Shown here in pieces: positions 51,694 to 60,633 of a stretch of DNA of 64,000 nt (position 1 is the stretch's first letter; every line of letters begins with the position of its first letter). Location of the stretch: NCBI GenBank assembly GCA_037189585.1, contig JBBCJA010000026.1, positions 62,001 to 126,000 on the forward strand. The letters run 5' to 3'. The DNA is from JAEXNA01 sp037189585. Its GTDB lineage: Bacteria; Vulcanimicrobiota; Xenobia; Xenobiales; JADMJV01. A model generated the notes under the pieces. It saw only the letters and a list, made by a program, of their open reading frames with translations, had not been told where the DNA came from and did no database searches. The position numbers and the translations under genes were made by a program.

Positions 51694-53514
51694 CTACAAG
51701 TCGGTCGCTTCTTCCTCGGTATCTTCCCAGACCACGCTGCCCCGCAGGATCTCCAGCCAATCCTCGTCTTCCACGGAATTGAGTAAGCGCAGATAGAACA
51801 GGTTCGTCACGTTGTTCCCGCCCAGCAGATCGTCGCCCGGAAGTTGATTCTCCATAATGCCGCGCTGGGCCTGAGCGATTCCGTCTCCGAATCCGTTACC
51901 CGGATTTAGTAGCACGATCCCGACAGTGGCTCCATTCTGTCGATACTCTCCGCCCACGTTACCGACCAGCACGCCTGAGATTCCATCGATCTCGCGACCC
52001 GCCAGCACGTCGAGGTCGCCTCCGATGTCGACTTCCAGGGGATCGTCTATGGTACCGATGAAGTCCGCCGCTGTCAGGCTCGCGTTTTGACTGGCGATGA
52101 TGTCGCGATTGTCACGGCCGGTGTTGTCACCGTCGTCGACGATACTGCCGGTTTGCGAAGTGACGGTCACGTTACGACCCGAAATCTGGTCGACGTAGAG
52201 CGTGTTCACGCTGTTGATATTGACATCCCCACCGGCGCTGGCGTAGATGTGGGTCCCGTTGGTACCAACCAGAGTTCCGGTGTTGGTCACATCGGTTTGC
52301 GTGCCGACGCCCGTACCCCCTGTATCACTGGTATGCCCAGGATCGATCAACCCCGGCTGAAGGGTTAGGGCGATATTGCCGTTTGGCGCCAACGCTGAGA
52401 CTCTGTTGGCGGCCACAGCCGTGGAGATGGAGCCCGCGGCCGCTTCCAGATAGACCACATCGGCGGCGATGCCTCCGCCATGGGCGGTTCCTAGGATCCC
52501 TTCCGAGCCGCCGGCGATCACCGAAAGTGAACCACCCCGACCGTTCTGAGCTTCCGCCACAAGAGTATCGTAGGTGACGTTCCCACCGGCATCGACCTCA
52601 AGATTATGACCGTCCAAGACGTAATAACTTCCGATAGTAATGTTACCTTCAGCCTCAAGCCGAACGTTCTCGGAGCGAGTCTCGTTCACACCAGGTACGT
52701 CGAGGTCACCCCCGGCTTGGAGCAGCACGTTTCTGGCCTCGATGGTACCGGAACTCGACAGGCTTCCCGCCTCTTCCACCCCGGCGTTATTCACCGCTTG
52801 AGCCAGAACGTTGTTGGCGTCGGCTCGCGACATCACCAGAGTTCCACTACCCGGTGTCAGGCTAGAGGCGAAGTGCACCAGCCCCTGGCCGTCGAAATTC
52901 ACCGTAGCCTCGGTCCCGGCTCCTAGTTTCACCTCTCCGCCACGAGCCAGGATCAGCCCTTCGTTGGAGATCGAGGGGGCCAGTAGGACGACAAATCCGC
53001 CGTCATTGACTTTGATCTGGCCCTGGTTGACCACCGCCGCGAGGTCCATTCCCGGGGTTTGGCGGAAAGACATATTCCCGGAGAGGAAGTCGGCGTCGCT
53101 GACATTGAGAGTGGAGGCCAGAAAGCCGCCAGTGTTGACCATACCACCCGGGCCGATCAGAACTCCGTTGGGGTTGATCAAAAAGACGTTGCCGTTCCCG
53201 CTCAACACCCCGTTGATGACCGACGGGTCGACGCCGGTCACGCGATTCAAGATGGCGGCGGCAACAGAAGGCTGCAGAAACCGGACGGCTTCACCGGTTC
53301 CGATGGAGAAGCCGTTCCAGTTGATAATGGCCTGTTGGGTCGCCTGTTGGATGGTCATATTCTGACCTGATCCAGTGATGGTCACGTTACCGTGGCTCAC
53401 GTTTGGCCCGTCCGGCAGGGCCGAGGCGGGGAGGGTGGTGAGCATACCGGCCGTCAGACAAGCGGCCAGTAGCCGGGAGAGTCGCTTTCCTGTGATGGTT
53501 TTCATGATTCCCAT
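51694..53514 (-). CDS. TpsA-like two-partner secretion exoprotein
   Basis: A 606-residue secreted protein, short for a TpsA. The signal peptide ends PASALPDG (about 1-33). The haemagglutination-activity (TPS) domain follows, with QATQQAIINWNGFSIGTGE (58-76), RVTGVDPSVINGVL (91-104) and NPNGVLIGPGG (114-124), the conserved core needed for recognition by TpsB. The rest reads as beta-helix (GNITIGSYYVLDG, GGSLSVIAGG). The C-terminus ends ILRGSVVWEDTEEEATDL, an acidic end that is common in some short TpsA-like proteins. tpsB lies directly upstream (17-base gap), which is the usual order. Function (adhesin, toxin or structural) unknown. Confidence 0.9.
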   Translation of the reverse strand: MGIMKTITGKRLSRLLAACLTAGMLTTLPASALPDGPNVSHGNVTITGSGQNMTIQQATQQAIINWNGFSIGTGEAVRFLQPSVAAAILNRVTGVDPSVINGVLSGNGNVFLINPNGVLIGPGGMVNTGGFLASTLNVSDADFLSGNMSFRQTPGMDLAAVVNQGQIKVNDGGFVVLLAPSISNEGLILARGGEVKLGAGTEATVNFDGQGLVHFASSLTPGSGTLVMSRADANNVLAQAVNNAGVEEAGSLSSSGTIEARNVLLQAGGDLDVPGVNETRSENVRLEAEGNITIGSYYVLDGHNLEVDAGGNVTYDTLVAEAQNGRGGSLSVIAGGSEGILGTAHGGGIAADVVYLEAAAGSISTAVAANRVSALAPNGNIALTLQPGLIDPGHTSDTGGTGVGTQTDVTNTGTLVGTNGTHIYASAGGDVNINSVNTLYVDQISGRNVTVTSQTGSIVDDGDNTGRDNRDIIASQNASLTAADFIGTIDDPLEVDIGGDLDVLAGREIDGISGVLVGNVGGEYRQNGATVGIVLLNPGNGFGDGIAQAQRGIMENQLPGDDLLGGNNVTNLFYLRLLNSVEDEDWLEILRGSVVWEDTEEEATDL

Positions 53515-53531
53515 TGCTTGACACGCTTTCC

Positions 53532-55166
53532 TTAGAATCGGGTTTGGATACCGCCGTAGATCACGGCGCTATCGTTTCTTCTAGTCTTCGACGGCGAGAT
53601 GGGAAATCCGACATCGAGGGTCAGATGAGTATTCTCGTTGAGACTGGAGCGAAAACCGAAGCCGGCGCCCGTCAGACTGCTCTCCGGTAATTCTCCCACG
53701 AATCTGTTCTTGATGTCCACTCCGCCGTGGTCGATAAATGTAACGACCTGAAAGATTTCAGGGTTATCGACAATGGGAGACCAGCGAAGCTCGCCCGAGA
53801 CGGCGTAGCCGCTGTCCCCCAGAAGCTCCGCCTGGGTGTAGCCTCGAACTGTGGAGATACCGCCGAGCGAGAACTGTTCGATGGAGTAGAGCGAATCAAA
53901 GGAGAGCTGCCCGGAGGCCCGGAGCACTCCATAGAAGCTCTTGTTCAAGTTCTGAATTCGTAGGGCGTCGAAGTTGATCTTGGTGAAGTCGTCATCCGCG
54001 CGGGGATTACTGACCAAAATTCCACCGTCGCCCCCGAAGCCTTTGGTCAGGGAGAGAGCGGCGAGCGTTCGTCCCTTGACGTCACGCCAGTCACCCCGGT
54101 AGTCGATCCGGGCTGTGGTGTAGTCTTCGCGGGCCAGCGGTACGTTGCCGAAGATGTCGTTGCGCACGCTCTTGTGGGATAGGGTCAAGGCCAGGTCCGA
54201 GCTGTGGTCCAGTGTTCTGACCAGGGCATGGCTGACAAAACCCGAGATGATGTCGGCGTCGCCGCGGACATCGAGAATCTGAGCTAACCCGTCGCCGGAC
54301 GAGAACGAACCGCGCTGGTACTCCACGCCGACCTTGGTCCCGTTAAGGTTGACCGGAGTCGCGTAGCGCAGCTGAAAATAAGTGGAGGTGTCGTCGGTGG
54401 GCGTCTGTAGGACCCCGCGAAAGCGGAACGCATCTCCCTGAGAGAAGACGTTGCCAGCGTCAAAGGTGAGCCCAAAACGATGTTCACCGGTTTCTGGAAT
54501 ACCAAAGTTGTTATAGTCGAGCCCGAAGTGGATGGGCCGCTTGTCCTCAACTTTGACGGTGATGTCGGCCGTGCCTTGACTCGAGCCAGGCTTGAGCACC
54601 GCTTGGGCTTTGAGGTCGCCGTAGTCATTGAGCAGTAGTAGGCGACGCTGGAACTCGTCAGCTTGGAAGTTTCCGTCCACCGTAGCCGCGTCGATGTGTT
54701 TTTTGACCCATTCGGCGTTGTAGTGCTTGGCCCCCTCGACGGTGATGGATCCAACCTTGCCTTCCAGGACCTGAATGGTCACGGGGCCGGAGCCGAAGGC
54801 CTGCTTGGGCACGATAGCGCGAACGAGCAGGTAGCCCTTGTCGCGATAGAGGTCGGTCAGACGATTGGCTGCTTCTTTCATTTGAGCCAGGGTCAGTTCC
54901 CGACCTTCAAATGAACCGACGGCCGAGCGGATCTCTTCCTCGCTGAGAATCGAGTTACCGGTGACGTTGAAGGAATCGACCTTGAGGGTCTTTTCCGAAG
55001 CCGCCGGCGCGGGCGTCTCGTCGGTTTGGGCGGTATCGGTGCTGATAGACACGGGATCCGCCTGCGTCCCTGTCTCGGGGAGTCGCTGAGCCTGAGCCGC
55101 CCCCCCAAAAAATGCGGCAACGATGAGACAGGTGCCCATGCGTCGCTTCCAATTAGGAATTACCAT
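53532..55166 (-). CDS. TpsB outer-membrane transporter (ShlB/FhaC type)
   Basis: A 544-residue outer-membrane porin that exports the TpsA protein. Signal peptide about 1-27 (FFGGAAQA), then a Thr/Asp/Ala-rich linker, two POTRA domains (about 60-205; VDSFNVTGNSILSEEEIRSA and ITVEGAKHYNAEWVKKHID), then a 16-strand barrel with the conserved VRGY of strand-6 loop region (GISTVRGYTQAELL) and a terminal Phe after GGIQTRF. The start overlaps the TAA of a 14-codon leader ORF (ATGGTAA). ATG at 55139 with GGAAG upstream is an alternative. tpsA follows immediately. Confidence 0.93.
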   Translation of the reverse strand: MVIPNWKRRMGTCLIVAAFFGGAAQAQRLPETGTQADPVSISTDTAQTDETPAPAASEKTLKVDSFNVTGNSILSEEEIRSAVGSFEGRELTLAQMKEAANRLTDLYRDKGYLLVRAIVPKQAFGSGPVTIQVLEGKVGSITVEGAKHYNAEWVKKHIDAATVDGNFQADEFQRRLLLLNDYGDLKAQAVLKPGSSQGTADITVKVEDKRPIHFGLDYNNFGIPETGEHRFGLTFDAGNVFSQGDAFRFRGVLQTPTDDTSTYFQLRYATPVNLNGTKVGVEYQRGSFSSGDGLAQILDVRGDADIISGFVSHALVRTLDHSSDLALTLSHKSVRNDIFGNVPLAREDYTTARIDYRGDWRDVKGRTLAALSLTKGFGGDGGILVSNPRADDDFTKINFDALRIQNLNKSFYGVLRASGQLSFDSLYSIEQFSLGGISTVRGYTQAELLGDSGYAVSGELRWSPIVDNPEIFQVVTFIDHGGVDIKNRFVGELPESSLTGAGFGFRSSLNENTHLTLDVGFPISPSKTRRNDSAVIYGGIQTRF

Positions 55167-55204
55167 AGCAAAACTAGACCTTTCAACAAATCCGCCTGCA
55201 TCAT
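55160..55204 (-). CDS. Leader peptide ORF coupled to tpsB (14 aa)
   Basis: ATG ATG at 55204 is preceded by a perfect AGGAGG (55212-55217, 7 bases away) and encodes MMQADLLKGLVLLW, ending in TAA that overlaps the tpsB ATG (ATGGTAA). tpsB itself has no ribosome-binding site at that start, so it may depend on terminating ribosomes from this ORF. It is the only good Shine-Dalgarno in the 5' region. No function as a peptide is implied. Confidence 0.5.
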   Translation of the reverse strand: MMQADLLKGLVLLW

Positions 55205-55329
55205 ACCCCGTCCTCCTAGATCAAAACGCCATAAATCAACGAGTGTCGCTCGGAATGGCGTGGGAAGCCCCTCTTTTGTTAGACCAACTACTACGCAAGT
55301 GGACATCACGCCACCTGCTCGGTAAAGGT

Positions 55330-56391
55330 TTAGTCCGAAGTCAGCGTGGGGACTCCGGCTCCTTTACCACCCAGCATCAGAGTGCTTCCTCCATTGCGGG
55401 TACTGGTTTCCAGTCGTCGAAAAGAAAACTTCTCATACAAGGTCATGGCGTCCCGGGTGTCGAGAAGGATTTTCTCCAAGCTAGCCGCGCGTGGATGGCT
55501 AAACAGCTTGCGCAGGAGTTCTTGACCCAGGCCCCGGCCGCGATACGGCGGAGCAACCACGACGTCGAAGAGGTAAGCGATCTTTCGGCCCGGACTGCCC
55601 AGACGAGCGTAGGCGACAAGTTTTCCCTGGTCTAGACATCCTAAGGTGAGATAGGAGTCTCGAAGATGTTGTTCGATCTCGTGGGTCTCCCTATCTTTGG
55701 CCCAATAGGTTACTTTCAGAAGAGCCGTCAGGTCCGCCAGGGGAACTTGACGTGGGTCGTCGGTCCATCGAAAAGACCCGCGCTCCGCCGCCTCGTCACC
55801 GCCGAGGCGGCGCATCTCCAGGGCTACCCAGCGGTCTTCCGGGCGAGCCCTCTCTTCCAGCCCCTCGAGGACACGATGGCGCTGGTCGGCGGTGAGGTTT
55901 TGTCCCATCTTCACTTTGGCCACGGCGCGCCGCAGAGATAAGCGTGCCACGGCCAGAGCTCTCAGAGGGCCGGCGTAAGCTTTGTCATCGGCTTCGATAG
56001 GCTGATGCCCGCCCTCGGGTTGGTACTTACTCATGAAAGCTTCCAGGACCGTGGCTTTGATAGGCAACTCCTCGACGGCTTCCAGGCGTCCCTGGCAACT
56101 GGCCGAGCGATAGAAGGTGGTGGCGGGACAGGCGTTTCTCGGGTGTCTCCAGGTAGATGGGATCCAACTCATCATGTCTTGAGCGGTGAAAGAGACCGGC
56201 TGCCCTAGCTGTTCGACCAGCATCCCGTGCGGTGTCCCATGAAAGTAGAGGTGACCACCGTGAACCACAAAGTTGAGAGGAAGGGCGTGGGGATAACCGT
56301 CGTCGTATAGGGCCAGATGTCCATGGCTGGCTCGCCGGAATATTTCACGGATCACGGGTTCCGCTGTCTCCAAAAACTCTTTCCGTCGCAT
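55330..56391 (-). CDS. PNPOx-like flavin domain fused to GNAT acetyltransferase
   Basis: A 353-residue fusion. Residues 1-155 resemble the pyridoxamine-phosphate-oxidase-like (split-barrel, FMN-binding) family: GHLALYDDGYPHALPLNF, LYFHGTPHG, a late PATTFYRSASCQGRLE, and a longer helix. Residues about 215-335 are a GNAT domain: FDVVVAPPYRGRGLGQELLR is motif A, with CoA contacts RGRGLG. The two halves are joined by a helical, positively charged region (about 160-200). It may act on an oxidisable or acylatable small molecule; substrate unknown. It is divergent from a MocR-type regulator that starts 25 bases away, probably its regulator. Confidence 0.82.
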   Translation of the reverse strand: MRRKEFLETAEPVIREIFRRASHGHLALYDDGYPHALPLNFVVHGGHLYFHGTPHGMLVEQLGQPVSFTAQDMMSWIPSTWRHPRNACPATTFYRSASCQGRLEAVEELPIKATVLEAFMSKYQPEGGHQPIEADDKAYAGPLRALAVARLSLRRAVAKVKMGQNLTADQRHRVLEGLEERARPEDRWVALEMRRLGGDEAAERGSFRWTDDPRQVPLADLTALLKVTYWAKDRETHEIEQHLRDSYLTLGCLDQGKLVAYARLGSPGRKIAYLFDVVVAPPYRGRGLGQELLRKLFSHPRAASLEKILLDTRDAMTLYEKFSFRRLETSTRNGGSTLMLGGKGAGVPTLTSD

Positions 56392-56415
56392 AGTTGACTC
56401 CTGCTCGATGTAGGT

Positions 56416-57903
56416 ATGTCTAGAGATAACTTAGAACTGGTTGTTTATGAAGTTCCAGTTTTTGAAAAAATGTTCGACCAGATTGAAGCCTTGTTAAGAG
56501 AGCTTTCCTGGGATCTCGAGCAGAGTGACCGCCCTTTCTATCTCAGGCTCTCCGAGTCGTTGCGCCGTGCCATGGAGTCTGGACAGCTCCGTCCCGGGGA
56601 GCTGATCCCCTCGACCAGACAACTCGCTTCGGCTTGCGGAGTCCATCGCCATACAGTGATGAACGCCTTGGGGGAGTTGGTGTCGCAAGGATGGTTGGAA
56701 TCGGAGCAGGGTCGGGGATACCGGGTCGTAAAAGGTCTGCCGCGATACTTCTCCACCGATCAACCTCCAGCCACCGACTCGTCTCTTTCTCGAAGGACGT
56801 TTCGATATGCCTTTCCCAGCGGGCAGCCCGACCTTCGACTTTTTCCGCGACGGGAATACTCGGCCATTCTTCGCGAGGTCGTCCACCAGAGTGATCCGAT
56901 GGCTTTGCTCGGCTACGCTGACCCATCGGGAAATCCCGAGCTAAGAGAGCAACTCGCGCACTATCTGAGACGAATGCGCGATCTGCGGGGCGGCGACATT
57001 CTTATCACCAACGGCTCTCAGGAGGGAATTTTTCTGGTCGGCTCCTTGCTTTTGAGCCCGGGGGCGCTCGTCGCGGTCGAGGAGAGCGGCTACGCTCCGG
57101 CCTGGGAGGCGCTTCGTTTAACCGGTGGGCGATTGGTCGGACTCAGGGTTGATGGACACGGGGTCGATCCCCAGGCTCTCGAAGAGCTCGCGCGCCGGGA
57201 GAAAGTCTGCCTTCTTTACATCACACCGCTACACCAGTATCCGAGCACGGTGACCATGCCGGTGGAGCGGCGCCGAGAACTTTACGAAGTCTGCGCCCGC
57301 CACCGGATCCCCATTTTAGAGGATGACTACGATCACGAATTTCACTATCGTTCCCGCCCTCTCACTCCTTTGAAAAGTTCGGATTCCGAAGGCCTGGTCT
57401 ATTACACCTCGACTTTTTCGAAGGTCGTCTATCCTTCGGCCAGATTGGGATTTCTGGTCCCTCCGCCGGGACGGGCCGCGGAACTCGCGCGACTGAAAAA
57501 GATCACGACCCGACAGAGCAACACCCTGGTTCAGCTGACTCAGGCCCGATGGATGGCCAACGGTGGATTCGAACGGCATCTTCGCCGCATGCGGCGCACC
57601 TATCAGAACCGCATGGGTGTGATGTGCCAGATGCTGGACCGCGGTCGCGAGAGCTATGGACTGAAGGTCAGTTATCAGCCTCCCGACGGTGGGATGAGTC
57701 TATGGGTGGACTTCGGCCTCGATACAGCGGAGCTCGCGGTAAAGGCGGTGGAGTTAGGAGTGGGGGTCCGGGCCGGTTCGGAGTATCGACTCGACGCCGG
57801 ACCCTCTACCCATCTCAGATTGGGCTTTGCCTCCAGTTCCGAAGAGGAGATTCGTGAGGGTCTCGATCTGTTGTTCAAGGCAGCTCAAGACATAGCCGGA
57901 TAG
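56416..57903 (+). CDS. MocR/GntR-aminotransferase regulator
   Basis: A 495-residue transcription regulator of the MocR/PdxR type. A GntR winged helix (about 45-112: RPFYLRLSESLRRAMESG, LIPSTRQLASACGVHRHTV) is fused to a fold-type I aminotransferase domain. Features: NGSQEGIFLV, EESGYAPAWEALRL, ILEDDYDHEFHY (Asp near 310 that contacts PLP) and TSTFSKVVYPSARLGF with the PLP lysine Lys336. Such proteins often sense PLP or amine substrates and control a divergent gene, here the PNPOx-like/GNAT fusion. ATG 56470 is an alternative start that would shorten the N-terminus by 18 residues. Confidence 0.92.
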   Translation: MSRDNLELVVYEVPVFEKMFDQIEALLRELSWDLEQSDRPFYLRLSESLRRAMESGQLRPGELIPSTRQLASACGVHRHTVMNALGELVSQGWLESEQGRGYRVVKGLPRYFSTDQPPATDSSLSRRTFRYAFPSGQPDLRLFPRREYSAILREVVHQSDPMALLGYADPSGNPELREQLAHYLRRMRDLRGGDILITNGSQEGIFLVGSLLLSPGALVAVEESGYAPAWEALRLTGGRLVGLRVDGHGVDPQALEELARREKVCLLYITPLHQYPSTVTMPVERRRELYEVCARHRIPILEDDYDHEFHYRSRPLTPLKSSDSEGLVYYTSTFSKVVYPSARLGFLVPPPGRAAELARLKKITTRQSNTLVQLTQARWMANGGFERHLRRMRRTYQNRMGVMCQMLDRGRESYGLKVSYQPPDGGMSLWVDFGLDTAELAVKAVELGVGVRAGSEYRLDAGPSTHLRLGFASSSEEEIREGLDLLFKAAQDIAG

Positions 57904-57969
57904 GTCCCTCGGATCGGAGGGGGGATAGGCTCAGGAGTGACCACTCGCGCGTGATTCTCCACTACCTTA

Positions 57970-59079
57970 GTGGAGATGTCGTCCCCATCCGAAAATCCCA
58001 TACCCATCCGTATTCACCCCCGAGAGTTGGCGGTGGCGTTAGCTCCTCTGGTTTTGATGGTTGCCGCCATTTTTCTGTTGGCTCAGTTACTTGGGACCAC
58101 GATGCAGTTGGTCTTGTTGGTGGCGGCCTCGACACTGATGGCGCTTTGGGTGACCCGTCTTGCCGGCAAGTTGGAAGAGATGTTAGGACTGCCGCGGAAG
58201 GCCGGCACCGTTTGTGTCCTTCTGGCAGTTACCGGATTAATGGTGGCCGTGCTGTTCCTGGCAGGCTCTCAGATTTTCGAGCAGTTCGGGCAACTGGCCA
58301 ACGAGCTTCCTCAAACCGTGGAGAAATGGCGAAAGACCGCCGAAAAATATGAAGTGACGCGCTCCATCTCTCGGATGGCGGGCGACCAACTCGCCACCTT
58401 CGACCCCTCCATGGTGTTCGGCAATGTCAGCGGACTATTCTCCTCGGTGGCCGGATTCTTCACCGCCGCCGCATTCATACTGGCCGTCGCGCTCTATCTT
58501 AGCCTGGACCCGGTCACTTACAAGCGTGGTTTTCTACAGCTTATTCGCTCTCCACAACGAAGAGCCAGAGTCGAGGGGATTATGAGCCATCTCGAAGACC
58601 AGTTGTGGCATTTCTTGCTCGGTCAAATGACCACGATGGGAATCTTGGCGGTTCTCACCACGACCGGCTTGTGGCTTTTAAAGATACCCTCCTATCTGGC
58701 CCTGGGGCTGATCGCCGGAACTCTGGCTTTTATTCCGGTGATCGGCCCCGCGCTGTCCTTTGTTCCAGCATTCTTGGTAGCCTCGACCCAGGGGATTCAA
58801 GCTATGCTCTCGGTGGCCGCTCTCTATGCGGGTATTCAGTTTCTGGAGGGCAACTTCCTGACCCCGGTCATCCAAAGAGAGATGAGCTCTATTCCACCCG
58901 TTCTCTTGATGATCACTCAGGCCGGTATGGGACTCCTCTTTGGACTTTTCGGTGTCGCTCTGGCCGCCCCGGCCACTGTTGTGGGGATGATATTAGTTCA
59001 GGAACTTTATCTTAAAGACGTTGACCCACCGCCCGCCGACCGAGTGATCGGCGACCTTCAGGCTTCGACCTCGGAATAA
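57970..59079 (+). CDS. AI-2E/PerM-family permease
   Basis: A 369-residue membrane protein of the UPF0118/AI-2E transporter family, whose members export or move signalling or small compounds; the substrate is uncertain. Eight hydrophobic segments fit (about 25-40, 45-65, 75-100, 155-178, 222-242, 248-270, 285-300 and 318-345). The polar loop QFGQLANELPQTVEKWRKT and the late motif FLEGNFLTPVIQREMSSIPP are typical of the family (usually NNFLxPxIxGxxx). GTG 57970 or ATG 57976 is possible. An intrinsic terminator follows at 59089. Confidence 0.9.
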   Translation: MEMSSPSENPIPIRIHPRELAVALAPLVLMVAAIFLLAQLLGTTMQLVLLVAASTLMALWVTRLAGKLEEMLGLPRKAGTVCVLLAVTGLMVAVLFLAGSQIFEQFGQLANELPQTVEKWRKTAEKYEVTRSISRMAGDQLATFDPSMVFGNVSGLFSSVAGFFTAAAFILAVALYLSLDPVTYKRGFLQLIRSPQRRARVEGIMSHLEDQLWHFLLGQMTTMGILAVLTTTGLWLLKIPSYLALGLIAGTLAFIPVIGPALSFVPAFLVASTQGIQAMLSVAALYAGIQFLEGNFLTPVIQREMSSIPPVLLMITQAGMGLLFGLFGVALAAPATVVGMILVQELYLKDVDPPPADRVIGDLQASTSE

Positions 59080-59085
59080 GCAAAA

Positions 59086-59112
59086 AGAGCCTCGGGCTAA
59101 CCCGAGGCTTTA
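59086..59112 (+). terminator. Intrinsic terminator
   Basis: GCCTCGGG, loop CTAA, CCCGAGGC then TTTAT, 9 bases after the permease stop codon. Confidence 0.8.
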
Positions 59113-59264
59113 TGACCACTATGCTTATTCACTCATGAAGAACCGGGGTCGTGGTGTTTCAACGTCCGCCGGTTGATAGATTGATATTACCTCGCAGCGA
59201 TGGACTCAGAGTGGGCCACGTCTTTGGAAATGTTAAATTTTGTGATGGCTGAAGAGATAGTTTT

Positions 59265-59307
59265 GTGACGTGTCCGTGACGCGGCTGATTTAGCCTTTCG
59301 TTAGACT
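59265..59307 (+). promoter_or_regulatory. Promoter with 11-bp direct repeats (tandem family 1)
   Basis: GTGACG (59265-59270), 5 bases, GTGACG (59276-59281), 20 bases, TAGACT (59302-59307). Hexamer, spacing and -10 position match the layout at 6413 and 60630. AAGGAG follows before ATG 59324. Confidence 0.5.
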
Positions 59308-59323
59308 TTTGCAAGGAGTTCGC

Positions 59324-59950
59324 ATGAACATCAATCCCTCGCCTTCGGCCAATGTCCTCAAAGCCACCCCCACCCCGGGAGAGCCTGTAAGCGGCCCGAA
59401 GGGGCCCTCCAGAGGAGGGAGGTCTCCGTTGGAAACCCTGGGCGACGCCGTAGTGGAGACAGGAGCCTTTTTCTACAACGAGACCTCGCTTCTGGCCTTG
59501 AACGATCCCGCCTTTGTCTTGAGCCGCGTCGCCCCGGAAGCCCGAGACGTTTTCGTTAAGGTGTCATCGGCTCCGACTCAGTTGAGCGCCGATGGTCTGT
59601 CGCCAGCGATCAACGACTCCTGGTGGGCGACGGGTACTCGATTGGCCATGCTCGGTGTCAACAGCTACAGTCTGGTCAACTCCATCAAGGATCCCGAAAC
59701 TCATTGGTTTCGCAAAGGCGCCGACGGCCTTAGGGTGGCCACCGATCTCCTGGGGGTCGCCGGCGCCGTGATGCAGGCCGCTCTGCCGAAGTACGCTGGT
59801 CTGGGCGGGAGTCTTTTGGGCATCGCGGTGACCGCGGATGCTTGTAGTTCCGGCATTCGCTTGATGGACCATGCGAACTCGAGACGAGTCAAGTTCCAAC
59901 AATGGAACGATGCGCGTAAGGCCAGACAGCGAGAGAAGACGACCTCTTGA
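59324..59950 (+). CDS. Tandem-family protein 1 (unknown)
   Basis: A 208-residue protein, the most divergent of three adjacent paralogs. It starts MNINPSPSANVLK with no signal peptide, then a Pro/Gly/Ser-rich region (to about residue 37) and a helical domain. Shared with the two following genes: a NDPAFVL.. segment, a WWATGTRLAMLGVNSY segment, SIKDPETHWFRKGADGLRV, ATDLLGVAGAVM and LGGSLLGIAVTADACSSGIR. AAGGAG precedes ATG 59324. No known domain is recognised. The helices are mildly hydrophobic and Gly/Ala-rich, so membrane or assembly association is possible (inference). Confidence 0.65.
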   Translation: MNINPSPSANVLKATPTPGEPVSGPKGPSRGGRSPLETLGDAVVETGAFFYNETSLLALNDPAFVLSRVAPEARDVFVKVSSAPTQLSADGLSPAINDSWWATGTRLAMLGVNSYSLVNSIKDPETHWFRKGADGLRVATDLLGVAGAVMQAALPKYAGLGGSLLGIAVTADACSSGIRLMDHANSRRVKFQQWNDARKARQREKTTS

Positions 59951-59978
59951 CGATCCTTTGACGGCGGCGCGGTAAGTT
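59947..59978 (+). promoter_or_regulatory. Promoter with 11-bp direct repeats (tandem family 2)
   Basis: TTGACG (59947-59952), 5 bases, TTGACG (59958-59963), 9 bases, TAAGTT (59973-59978). The first hexamer overlaps the stop codon of the previous gene. Same short layout as the glycine-zipper gene at 23449. Confidence 0.5.
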
Positions 59979-60006
59979 ACTCGCGAGAAAAGACTAGGAG
60001 ACCAAA

Positions 60007-60633
60007 ATGCTTATCAAGACAGGAACCGAGCCCGCGGTTCGCCCCGCCCGAGTACGGGCCTTCGAAGCCCAGCCGACGACTCCGCCAACCTCCGGAGGCG
60101 CTGTCGACCGTCTTGTTGACGGACTGACACGAGGTGTCGAGACTCTTGTCTATGAGGGTACCGCTGTTCTTCAGAACGACCCGGCTCTGGCCGTGCGAGA
60201 GTTCGCCACTCGGGTTCACGAAGGAGCCTCGCGCGGTTATGGGAGCGCTGACTTGCAAGCTTGGGCTCCCTACGTGGGTGTGGGCGCTCGCACTCTGATC
60301 TTCGGGGCCAACGTGATCCGGGCCCAAACAAGCTTCAAGGATCCTACCACGGGACTTTTGGAGAGGAGTCTCGACGTAGCCCGAGTCGCCACTGACCTGG
60401 CTGGAGTGGCCGGAGCTGTTTTGCGGGTCGTTTCTACTGATTACGCCCCCCTGGGGACATCTTTGATGGGTATCGCCCAAAGCGCCGACCTGGTCAGTCA
60501 CGGAGCTCGTTTCGGACTTCATGCCGCGCCCCGAGTGAAGACCTGGTTGACCGAGCAAGCGCAAAAGCGGGCCAAAAAGAAGTTGGAGGGTAACGAGCCT
60601 TCTCCTAAACCGCCGGGTTGGACACAAACTTAA
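60007..60633 (+). CDS. Tandem-family protein 2 (unknown)
   Basis: A 208-residue protein strongly similar to the next gene: they share the block AVLQNDPALAVREFATRVH, GYGSADLQAWAPYVGVGAR and MGIAQSADLVSHGARFG, all identical. It starts MLIKTG with no signal peptide; AGGAG precedes ATG 60007. The N-terminal 40 residues are Pro/Ala-rich, the centre is helical (GVETLVYEGTAVLQND; LDVARVATDLAGVAGAVL), and the C-terminus is Lys-rich and basic (EQAQKRAKKKLEG). No family or catalytic motif is recognised. Its own direct-repeat promoter suggests separate control from protein 3. Confidence 0.7.
   Translation: MLIKTGTEPAVRPARVRAFEAQPTTPPTSGGAVDRLVDGLTRGVETLVYEGTAVLQNDPALAVREFATRVHEGASRGYGSADLQAWAPYVGVGARTLIFGANVIRAQTSFKDPTTGLLERSLDVARVATDLAGVAGAVLRVVSTDYAPLGTSLMGIAQSADLVSHGARFGLHAAPRVKTWLTEQAQKRAKKKLEGNEPSPKPPGWTQT

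Noticed and set aside
51275..51760. Minus-strand ORF containing the 8-residue repeats
   Set aside because: It overlaps the pseudocaspase and tpsA ends, has no ribosome-binding site and the repeats sit between two terminators.
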